DNA from: Quercus robur
Taxonomy: Eukaryota > Streptophyta > Magnoliopsida > Fagales > Fagaceae
Assembly: GCF_932294415.1 (NCBI RefSeq)
Contig: NC_065535.1
Coordinates: 87,870,862-87,934,861, forward strand
DNA: 64,000 nucleotides
Direction: 5' to 3'
The translations under genes were made by a program, and so were the position numbers. Under the pieces are notes generated by a model that made no database searches, was not told where the DNA came from, and saw only the letters and a list, made by a program, of their open reading frames with translations. This document shows, one piece after another, positions 12,701-21,789 of the stretch (its first letter is position 1; each line of letters begins with the position of its first letter).

Positions 12701-14347
12701 GATCAAGGTACCCTAAACATGGATATCCAGCTCTTTTATTGTCCTAACCTATTTCATGCTTATTGGATTTTATCCACATTTATAATTCATACTCATGTTT
12801 TGAGTTTTGGATCTTTGCTATTAATTACTGAACTATGAATATGGAGTAATTTAAAAAATGGAGGTTATGGAATAATAGTTTAGGAAAAGGTTCATTATCT
12901 TACTCCTTCCATTTTTAGAATACCATTGGCCTGTGACATGAATATAATGCTATTTCGTGAATATTGTAACCAAATAAATTGTTCTGTTTTTGCCAATGAG
13001 TTCTGTCTCAAATGGTACTGCCCCTCCCCCCCAATAAGATAGGGTGGAGGGTATGGTTGCTGGTTCAATTTCAAAACCCCTGGGTGTGTGTAAACTTACC
13101 AATGGAAAAAAAACGTTTCCAAATAAAATAAAGAAGAAGATTATGAATAATATTCTGTATTCCCGTTCAAGACAATTTATTTTGGAGGATTGGTATGATC
13201 CTTCTCCAATTTGGCATTCTTTTAGTAAAAAGGCCAGTCTTGGTTCTTTTCTGGCTTAGGACCAAAGCTACATCACCTTTGTTCTGACATTTATCTTACT
13301 ATTGGAGAGGTTTTAACTTAGCACATGGGGGGAAGGCCTTTTTTATTGTGTATGATAGTAATGAATGGTGTAGTCCTGTCTATTATAGAATATATATAGA
13401 GAAATCCATCTTTCTTTTGTAATCCTGTCTTTTATATTGGAGATGTTTTAACTTTGCACATGGAGGGAAGGCCTTTTTTCATAGTGTATGATGGTAATGA
13501 ATGATGTAGTCCTGTCTTTTATAGAATATATATAGAGAAAACCATCTGTCTCTTTCATGATAAGTTGGTAACAGTCCATACTTGCTAAAAAGGAAAAAGA
13601 TTTAAAATTACCCCCGGCTATCACCTTTTCCCTCCTGGTTAACATTCATTTGATAGATAGTTTGGATTTCCATTTAAGATTAATAGTTGTTACCTTACGT
13701 GCCCTCTCGGCAATTTAGTGCAAAATGATTGTGATACTCTTTTTCTTGTTAGGGGACAAACTAGATTATTGATGGCTTTTCTCGTACTGGCTTTCAGGGA
13801 GCATGGTGTTGTGGGGGACATGAGGGATGTATGGCCCAATGCTCGTGTGAGGAAAAATGTTTCTCTAATACGCACTTACCATGGATTCAAAGGTAACAAG
13901 TTTGCTAATTCTATACTGCTCTATGATCTTATAGCAAATGACATGATTCAACAGCATCTGTTACTGTCAGGTGACAAACAGGGAGCTCTTGAATACCTCA
14001 AGTTGATTTTCAGAGCTCTATGCCTTTGCTGGGATCGCCAAACCCAGGATTTACATATAGATTGGATTCTTTTCAGGGGTAGATCTCTTATTCCTGTTTC
14101 ATGTGAAGTGGTGAGTGATAACATTGATGGGTATTATCCTTCTTCCCACTATCCCATATTTGCTGAATTTATGCTTCCTCGTAATGTGAGAGCACTTGAA
14201 CCACCCGCACGAGAGCCACCCACACTTGAACCACCCACTCAAGAGCCACCCACACCTGAACCACCCACTCGAGAGCCACCCACGCTTGAACCACCAGCTC
14301 GAGAGCCACCCACACTTGAACCACCAGCTCGAGAACCACCCACCTGA
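9773..14347 (+). CDS. endonuclease/exonuclease/phosphatase-fold (DNase I-like) protein
   Basis: Seven exons: 9773-9914, 10341-10382, 12105-12187, 12283-12384, 12493-12707, 13798-13892, 13971-14347. Phases join into 351 aa. The intron at 12385-12492 is AT-AC; the others are GT-AG. The N-terminus MTFNLHED matches the first motif of the DNase I-like fold, and later motifs GGFNTQKES, HIDWILFRG and SSHYPIFAEF follow the order expected for the superfamily. Three usual catalytic positions look changed: TQQG where QE is normal, GGFN where GDFN is normal, and SSH where SDH is normal. The true substrate is therefore unclear and the protein may not be an active hydrolase. From residue ~303 the tail is a Pro/Glu repeat, five copies of an LEPPAREPPT-like decamer, running to the stop. 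No signal peptide or membrane segment is seen, so it is probably cytosolic or nuclear. Confidence 0.88.
10917..11047 (+). mobile_element. SINE copy with poly-A tail
   Basis: AAGCCAATAAGCTCTACCTC, then a CAAATGGCACTTTCTTCTCC block, a GTGAGTTTAGAACTC segment and about 20 A residues. It shares its body with the copies near 12991 and 54430. It lies in intron 2 of the DNase I-like gene. Confidence 0.6.
12385..12492 (+). other. U12-type AT-AC spliceosomal intron
   Basis: The intron begins ATATCCTTA, the U12 AT-AC donor consensus, and ends CCAC. A branch-site match, TTCTTTGAC (8 of 9 to TTCCTTRAC), puts the branch A at 12480, 12 nt before the intron end. Splicing here joins Ala (GCG) to Thr (ACA) in frame, giving CIATWATFQLKG. 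No GT-AG pair near these points keeps the frame. Confidence 0.88.
12991..13105 (+). mobile_element. diverged SINE copy
   Basis: GCCAATGAGTTCTGTCTCAAATGGTACTG and its continuation match the copies at 10917 and 54430. A B-box-like GGTTCAATTTC lies downstream. It sits in intron 5 of the DNase I-like gene. Confidence 0.5.
14195..14346 (+). repeat. coding 30-bp minisatellite
   Basis: Five tandem 30-bp units start at 14195, 14225, 14255, 14285 and 14315. Each encodes an LEPPAREPPT-like decamer, and together they form the C-terminus of the DNase I-like protein. Unit length is a multiple of three, so copy-number change would keep the frame. Confidence 0.85.
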
Positions 14348-15449
14348 GAGGAAAATTAGAATGGAAAATTAGAATGCTATTGTTTTGAACCCCATCCTTA
14401 CCTTTTCTACTTGGATTATTAAGGATATAGTTTATTGTTGCCAAGATTTGATACCCAATTGGAGCACGTTTTGAATGGTTGTGTACTCCTGAGGCACTTT
14501 GAGAACAGTTGTTGATATGATTTTACCTTGAATATCTTGAAGTTATGTATTTTGTCTCCATATCCATAAGAAACATTGGAGGGAATTCAATTCACTTGTA
14601 ATTAATGTTTTCTTCCTAAGTGTTTGGTAAACTACTCAATTTTTTTTTTAATTATAAATTCTCTCTCTCTCTCTCTCCAACGGGAAATTAAGCAAGAATA
14701 TTTTAGAATTACCCAGGTTTTAGATTTTGAAGTGCAGTGGTTGAGCAGGCTCACACAACTAATGTAAATCTTCAATCTTACGCAAAATAACTCCCGACAG
14801 AAGGAAAGACAAAACAAACAAACAAAAAAGAGGGGAAAACCAGAAAGACTAACGAATCTTAGACAGATGGCAAAGGCTTTTGATTTTCCTAAAATCCAAA
14901 AACTAAACGACAATCAAGAATTTCTTCATAAGAGAAATAAAGAAAGGAGAAGAAGAGTCAGAGGATGTCCATAAATTTAGGCAATCAGACTGACTTTTCA
15001 AAGGGACAAAAAGAGGAAAATAAAACTTGGGCTGCAAAAACAAAAGTATTTGTTCCCAATGTCTACATAATTCTATGACTTTTTGCTTTTGATTAGGAAC
15101 AATATTAGCTTTCAATAAAACAATACAAAGAAAAAGAACAAAATTAGCTTGTGGTTGCTCGATAAGTGGATATCTATCATGGAGTTATAGTATTGAATGA
15201 AGCCGAGTAAAATTCCCAAAGAAATTTGTGAGAAAAAAATGATTTGGAAGTCCTAAATCAAAAACAAAATTTACCTAGAAATCAATGCATAGGTTTGCTT
15301 AGAATCAACACTAACCGAGATTTCAACTTAAGAATTAGCATTTAGGTCGTCTGGAGTGAGTTCTAAGTCATTGGAAAATTTTCAATCGAGCTTTTATTAC
15401 CAAAAAGTTATATCTATAGAAGTATTATAATAACATATCTATATATATA
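14348..15449. other. intergenic region, 3' side of the DNase I-like gene
   Basis: The first few hundred bases probably hold the 3'UTR. The rest is AT-rich with a (CT) tract near 14660. I see no gene. Confidence 0.5.
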
Positions 15450-15980
15450 ATTGATCCCTCAAGTTTAACCATGTATACACAATCGATCCCTCAAGTTTGA
15501 AGCGTGCATAATTAATCCCTCAAGTTTTCAAAATAAGTCATATAAGTCTTTTTACTAATTACCATTAATGGTGTTATTTATGCGGTTAACGGATAATGAT
15601 TTGGCATTTTATTTTAATGATGTGGCATATTTTAATTAAAAAATTACAAATTAAAATTACAGAAATAGGTCCCAGCATTTTTTTTTTTTTTTTTTTTTTT
15701 GCGTAAACTGGGATTTTATAAAATGTAAACAGAAACGCACTTCAAAAAGTCTTACAACACCACAAAGTTCACAGCCCAACTAGGCTGATAAAGATACACA
15801 CACTAATAAGACATACTCCCTCCGTCCTACTTTGTTTGTCCTGTTTGAGAAGTCAAATTTTTTAAGGGAACATCATTTATTATCTTGTCTACCTTTTAAA
15901 AATGTATAAGTTTTCAAAACTACCCTTAAATAAATTTATCAAAAAATTGAATTATTAATAGGAACATTAGTAAATAGGGG

Positions 15981-16660
15981 TGTAGTTGCACGATTTTCCT
16001 GGCCCAACTTCTGTTGATCAGGCCTTCGCCCAAAGCACAACCCACAATAAATATTTGTAGAGAATGGGTTAAAGAACTTGGCCTCAATGAAACTAGCAGG
16101 TCTAATGCATGTAGTGTACTGTTCGCAGAAGGAAGTAAGAACGTCAAGAAAAATTCCTCAAGTCTGATTTTATTTCCTTTGTCCCTCTTACAATTCTGCC
16201 GTCCCCTTCTTTTAGGGACTTCACTACATTATATATTTTTCTTCTTTTCATCCCAGCCTTACACCTGTTAATCATCCAAGCATCCACTCGAGCACCTGTC
16301 CCATCAGACGCCCTCATCAGACCCTTTGTGAGTTGCAGAGGCCAAGGCGGTACTGTTCAGGAGTCTTTTCCTCATTAATGCGGCCAAGAGGGTGGTTGGG
16401 GCGCAATTAATGTGGTGGTAGCCTTCCGTGAGATATTTTGAATTTAATTCGTCTTATATGTTGGGAAGGTGAGCTGAAATGGCTGAGCAGAGTTTCTCGT
16501 CTGGGCTTCGTGATGTCCGAGGAGGAATTACTCCTCGGACAGGTCTCCTTGACGCTATTGGGGTTGAATAGCGCTTCATATGAGGCTTTTTGTTGGACAG
16601 GACACTCCTCGGACGGGCCTGAGCTTGGAATAGCCCATCATTTTTGGGCCGGGCCCCACA
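15981..16660 (-). repeat. 3' LTR of the gypsy element
   Basis: On the minus strand it begins TGTGGGGCCC and ends CTACA. It contains a perfect inverted repeat, GTCCGAGGAG / CTCCTCGGAC, at 16515-16540 with a 6-nt loop. It is 680 bp, like its partner. Confidence 0.95.
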
Positions 16661-16680
16661 ATAGCCCCTCAAAACTCCGG
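16661..16680 (-). other. polypurine tract of the gypsy element
   Basis: Read on the minus strand, GGAGTTTTGAGGGGCTAT abuts the 3' LTR. The last 14 nt (TTTTGAGGGGCTAT) are identical to the PPT of the element at 59906-64000. Confidence 0.8.
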
Positions 16681-16918
16681 TTTTTACCTCCCTCCGAGGG
16701 GAAATGCGGGGTTTTGATGTTTGTGAGCGGAGGGAAATAAGGAGATCGTGGGGCGCGCGTGCGGACCGTTACTTTTGACGCGCTACAATTTACGAGACGT
16801 GGCCATTAACTTCTGGAGGCGTTATGTTCCCTTCATCCAACGGCTTGGCGTGGATCGAACGGCCATCGTTTCTTCCCGTATTTCTAGGCGGGGATGATCT
16901 TTTCTCTCTCCTCCCTGC

Positions 16919-16926
16919 TATATAAG
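16919..16926 (+). promoter_or_regulatory. TATA box for the antisense ORF
   Basis: TATATAAG lies about 285 bp before the ATG of the antisense ORF, inside the retroelement and outside the LTR. It suggests a dedicated plus-strand promoter, with transcription starting near 16950. Confidence 0.6.
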
Positions 16927-17203
16927 ACGTCAGCGGGGTTCAGTTTCTTTTTTCATCTGCATTTCTCAAACCCCAAAAGGCTCCAGAGAACTCCATCGAA
17001 TCCCAGAGATATACGAACACTTGCGTCCGTTACGCCGCCGTAGCCGTTCTTGTGAAGCGCTTCGTCCAAGAGAGATTCCCAGGCGTCCCCTTGAGCGTTT
17101 TGTGAAGGTATCAGTACATTTCGCCTTTCTCTCCGTTCCAATTCCTTCCTCGGACTCTACTTTTCTTTTCAGTCTTTACTTTCATTTCCTCAGTTCAGTT
17201 CAG

Positions 17204-19653
17204 ATGGGTAGATTCAAAAAATTAGTAAAAACTCCTGCCGCTATGGAAGCCTTTAGGGCTAAATACCACATTCCCCCGAGGATTGGGCTGCGGCATTGTC
17301 CTCTTGAAGGAATATTGACCGATAGAGTTGAGGGAGAAGTCGTTATCCCCATGATTGCTTTCATAGAGGGAGGGATGACACTTCCCATGCGCAGGATCAC
17401 AAGGGAATACCTGTTCAACCATAGGTTGACGCCGTATCAGTGTGCCCCAAATATGTTCAAGATACTAGGCTGTGTAGATGTCTTAAACGAGCGGATGAAT
17501 CTAGGCCTCACTTGGCACGATGTGGCTTATTTGTACGAATGCCACCGCCTCGAGGATGATGGGTATTATCTTAAATCCCGGAACGAGGTCGTTAGGTTGA
17601 TCTCTTGTCTTCCAGTTTCCAATAAGACCGTGAAGGATGACTTCCTCATTGCTTCTGGGGAGTGGTTCGACGGTATTCACTGTCCAACTCGGGCAGGAAA
17701 CCCAGGTGCGGCGCTTTTAGGATTGATCCTTTTTGGGGAAAGGATTTAGTGTTGAGGGGTTATTTTTTCTGGCTTTCTTTGTAATTGGAAAATTTCATGA
17801 TCTGACCTCACTTTTCTTGGTTTGTTTGCAGACAAAAGTCACGTTGCTCCTCGGATAAGACTTGTGAACGTGCCAGCGCTGAACTATCTTCTCAGGTCGG
17901 AGATTTACGTCGCCCATGACGGACAGTTGCGCGCGGCCCATTTGGTTCTGGGTTACCAACCTCTAAGCAGCGCTTTTCAGGCGGTCGGTCACGCTATAAG
18001 GGCTGGCAGTCCGAGGCTGGCCAGAATTGACGTGTCCCTGGACGGATTCCTAGCTGACCACGATTTGCCACCAGTGGTGTTGCCAGGTGTCAGAAATCCT
18101 TATTTGGCAGAGCAGTTACCTCCGGTAAACGAGCCTGGTGCTGCTGTTTTGGTTGAAGAAGAGGCTGAATCATCTCGTCTTTCCCTTGAAGAGGAGATAG
18201 ATAAGTTTTACTTCGAGGAGGAAATTCAGCAAAACCCCTTGGTGGAGTCTTCTAATCCCGAAGTAGAGCAGGACCAACATTCCGCAGTTGGTGTTCCCTC
18301 AATCGTTATCTGCTCGGACGATACTTCAGACGAAGAGGTAGAGCCCATGGCAGGAAAGGGAAAGTCTCTAAAGGAGCTGATGACCTCTCGGGGGAAAGGT
18401 CAGTCATCAAAGGTTCAGCCATCGAAGGGACCAAGTCCATCAAAGGTCAAAACTCTTCCCCCTGTGGTCCCCCAGGGCGTCTCGGACCCTGGCCTTAAGG
18501 TTATCCCGGACCTGAAGAAGAAGAGGCTGGTGGACACGCCTGAGGAGGGCGAGGTGGCTGTCCAGCCGGCCAAGCAGCAGAAAACCACACGGGCGCCAAG
18601 GAGCAGAAGGGGCACCTCCTCGGACAGTAGGGATGAGGGGAACCTTACTGAAGTGCGCACTGCCCCTCGTCCATGGGACCCAAAGTTGGAGCTGGATGGG
18701 CTCGCCATTCCTTACACTGCTTCGGTCCGAGAGTATAATCGTGGCCGGGCAGGGTACGTGGCGGAGGCCTTAGAGCAACCCTTACTTCTTCCTCGGGACA
18801 TGGAGGCCTACAGGCGGTGCATTCAGTCCGAGCTCTTCCTATCCCTTAAAAGGGATCTCGCGCTGGTAAGTAATCCTTTTATTGCTTTGTTCATTTACTT
18901 GCTCCTGTTAGATTATATATTTTTCTTTTAAGGACGCTCTTGTTTTGTCCGCAGATTACTCAGCAGGTCTTTGTGGCTGAGGAGTTTTGCCGTAATAGCC
19001 GCAATCTGGCTGAGGCTGAGACCCAGGCTCGGACAGAGGTGGAGAAAGCCTTGGGGTCCCTCAAGCATGATCACACTAAACTCACGGCTGAGTTCAAGGA
19101 TTCGGAGAACCGACGTAAAAGTGCAGAGGCTGGCTTGAAGAGTGCCGAGGATCAGGCGGAGGACCAGCGCAAACAACTGTACACGGCTCAGCTTAACCTT
19201 AACACCGAGAGGCAGGCAGTGCAGGATCTCAGGACTGCCCTGCAAAAGGTAGAGGATGAGCTGAGGCTGGTAAAGGAGGAGGCCCAGCTGATCCGAGAGG
19301 CCACAGAGGCTGAGAAGAATGCTGCTCGCCAGCTCGGGGCCGAAGAGACGGAGGCCAGGCTGTCTGAGGAGATCCCTGAGGTGTACAGAGAGTACTGCGA
19401 CATTTCATGGGCTCATGCTCTCGACGCTGCAGGAGTTCCTGCGGATTCGGCCCTAAGGCTGCCCGAGAGCATCTTCTATCCTCCGGAGATCTGAGCTAGT
19501 CCTGATGAAGCCCAAGTCGCTTCGGAGCAAGACCTGGCGGTGCCTGATGCCGTCCTTGTGTCTGATGTGGCTAAGGATCCTGCCACAGACTCTACCATTG
19601 AGGTTCCTCCTCCTCAACCCGAGCAGAAAGAAGATTCTCCCGCTAAGGCTTAG
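17204..19653 (+). CDS. antisense accessory ORF of the Tat element ('putative gypsy type transposon' domain protein)
   Basis: It lies between pol and the 3' LTR and is transcribed opposite to gag-pol. Inferred exons are 17204-17705, 17832-18865 and 18955-19494. Both introns are GT-AG and the phases match, giving 691 aa. The N-terminal ~220 residues (HIPPRIGLRHCPLEG, LTPYQCAPNMFKILGC, DGQLRAAHLVLGY) resemble the plant family annotated as putative gypsy-type transposon (Transposase_28 in Pfam, from memory). Then come an acidic/basic low-complexity middle and a long coiled coil (about residues 520-640). A TGA at 19492-19494 stops the frame, which then stays open for 52 more codons to TAG at 19651-19653, so the original protein was probably longer. 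The role is unknown; family members have no proven enzymatic activity. A TATA box lies upstream at 16919. Confidence 0.78.
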
Positions 19654-19983
19654 CCCCCTCTTTTTTTCTTTTTTTTTTCTTTTTTTTTATTTTTTTTTTA
19701 TGAGAGTTGTCTTGTTTTTTCATTCTTTTGTAAGGACCTCTCCTTTTAATGTACTCGGAATATTAATATAAAATGTTCGTTTTGCTTACTAAGAATGTAT
19801 GTCAATAGCGTTTTTTTTAAACATTTGCAACGAGGTAGATACAGGCAAACGGTCAAAATGAAAATGGGTTTTTGGGTTGCTCATTCGAGGGTCGCGATGG
19901 TGCTAGACGGTGCGCATGTATTAAAAGTGATTTCCTTTAAGTAATAATCTCCCAATCTATCACAAGTAATAATCTCCCCAAAA

Positions 19984-20385
19984 GTCTGTGGTCCGAGGAG
20001 CCAGGCAGGGCTTAGGTTCTGCTTAAAACTATGACTTGTCATGAGTAATAATTTCCCCTAGAGTCTGTGGTCCGAGGAGCCATGCAGGACTTAGGTTCTG
20101 TTTAAAACTATGAGCTGTCATGAGTAATAACTTCCCCTAAAGTCTGTGGTCCGAGGAGCCATGCAGGACTTTGGTTTTGTTTAAAACTTATAAATAGTTG
20201 GCTTAAGTAACAATTTCCCCCAAGTCTGTGGTCCGAGGAGCCATGCAGGACTTGGGTTCTGTTTAAAACTTATAAATAATCGGCTTAAGTATTAATTTAC
20301 CCCAAGTCTGTGGTCCGAGGAGCCATGCAGGACTTGGGCTCTGTTTAAAACTTATAAATAATTGTAATGTAGACTGGCAAGCGGC
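19984..20385. repeat. tandem repeat array in the gypsy element, 5 copies of 79-82 bp
   Basis: Units starting GTCTGTGGTCCGAGGAGCC at 19984, 20063, 20142, 20224 and 20306 lie between the converging antisense ORF and pol. On the minus strand the unit reads AAACAGAACCCAAGTCCTGC, then GCTCCTCGGACC, and is homologous to the 74-76-bp units at 60839-61735. Arrays in this position are typical of Tat elements. Confidence 0.9.
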
Positions 20386-20424
20386 AAATAGTCATGAAAG
20401 AGAACGTATGCTAAGCCATTTTTA

Positions 20425-21789
20425 TTAATAATAATACCTCCTGAGGTTATTTACATTCCATGGTCGAGGTACAACTTTTTCATCCAAATCCTCTAGGTAG
20501 TAGGCGCCTATTCCGGCCACGGATGTGACACGGTATGGTCCCTCCCAATTGGGCCCCAACTTGCCCCAAGAGGGGTTCTTTGCGCTGCCAAGAATCTTCC
20601 TCATCACGAGATCACCTGGACCCAGAGGCCGCAGTTTGACGTTAGCATCATACCCTTGTCTTAGCTTCTGGTGATAATAGGCCATGTGAATCGTGGCCTT
20701 TTCCCTTCTTTCCTCGGTTAGGTCCAGACTTCTTCCTAACAACTCATCGTTATCACCTGGGGTAAACGAACTAGACCTCAACGTGGGGAAGTTGTTCTCG
20801 ATTGGAAGCACAGCCTCTGCCCCGTAAGTCATTGAGAAAGGAGTTTCACCGGTCGAACGCCGCGGCGTTGTCCGATAGGTCCATAAGACGTGCGGTAGTT
20901 CTTCTACCCATCTCCCCTTTGACTCATCCAATCTTTTCTTCAACCCGTTCACTATGACCTTGTTTACGGCCTCGACTTGCCCATTTCCTTGGGGGTATGC
21001 GGGAGTGGAATATCGATTAATGATCCCAAACTCACGGCAATACTCCCTAAAATTCTTGCTGTCAAACTGAAGACCATTATCGGAAATGAGTGTTCTCGGA
21101 GTTCCGAAGCGGGTGATAATGTTCTTCCAGATGAATTTCTGGGCGTCCACGTCCCTGATGTTGGCCAAAGGCTCAGCCTCCACCCATTTAGTGAAGTAAT
21201 CGATTCCGACTATTATGTATCGCTTGTTCCCCGCAGCCTTGGGGAAAGGTCCGAAAATATCAAGACCCCATTGCGCGAACGGCCATGGACTGGAGAGTGG
21301 GTTGAGAACCCCTCCGGGTTGGTGGATATTTGGGGCGAATCTTTGGCACTGATCGCACTTCTTAGCGTATTCCTGGGCTTGTTTCTGCATGTTCGGCCAC
21401 CAGTATCCTTGGGTGAGTGCCCTGTGCGCCAGCGATCTTCCTCCGGTGTGACTTCCACATACTCCCTCATGCAACTCTTCAAGAAGAGACTCGGACTCTT
21501 CTGGATGTACGCAGAGCAAGTACGGTCCAGAGTATGAGCACCGATAAAGCTTGCGGTCCTCTGATAGCCAAAAACGAGGAGCATTTCTACGTATCTTCTC
21601 GGCTTCTAGTCTTTCCTCCGGTAGGATCTCATCTTGGAGGAAATTCCTTAGGGGGTCCATCCAACTGGGGCTCTGTCTTATCTGATGGACTTGGGTCGGG
21701 TTTCCACTGATGGGACTGGCCTTAACTAGATCTTCGACTAGGATTACTAGTGGCAAATTACGTGGCAAGAGTGGCCAGCGAGTCTGCAT
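20425..21789 (-). CDS. integrase part of pol
   Basis: It contains the zinc-binding HHCC region (HEGVCGSHTGGRS, then CDQCQRF) and the core motifs WGLDIFGPFP (first Asp), LISDNGLQFDS (second Asp) and YPQGNGQVEAVNKVI (Glu), so the DDE triad is present. A C-terminal GPYRV / YYLEDLD region follows, as in gypsy integrases. It is offset from the upstream RT/RNase H frame with a short overlap at 21758-21789. The true N-terminal boundary is therefore in the RNase H frame, and the ATG at 21789 is probably not a real start. Integrase inserts the cDNA into the genome. Confidence 0.9.
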   Translation of the reverse strand: MQTRWPLLPRNLPLVILVEDLVKASPISGNPTQVHQIRQSPSWMDPLRNFLQDEILPEERLEAEKIRRNAPRFWLSEDRKLYRCSYSGPYLLCVHPEESESLLEELHEGVCGSHTGGRSLAHRALTQGYWWPNMQKQAQEYAKKCDQCQRFAPNIHQPGGVLNPLSSPWPFAQWGLDIFGPFPKAAGNKRYIIVGIDYFTKWVEAEPLANIRDVDAQKFIWKNIITRFGTPRTLISDNGLQFDSKNFREYCREFGIINRYSTPAYPQGNGQVEAVNKVIVNGLKKRLDESKGRWVEELPHVLWTYRTTPRRSTGETPFSMTYGAEAVLPIENNFPTLRSSSFTPGDNDELLGRSLDLTEERREKATIHMAYYHQKLRQGYDANVKLRPLGPGDLVMRKILGSAKNPSWGKLGPNWEGPYRVTSVAGIGAYYLEDLDEKVVPRPWNVNNLRRYYY

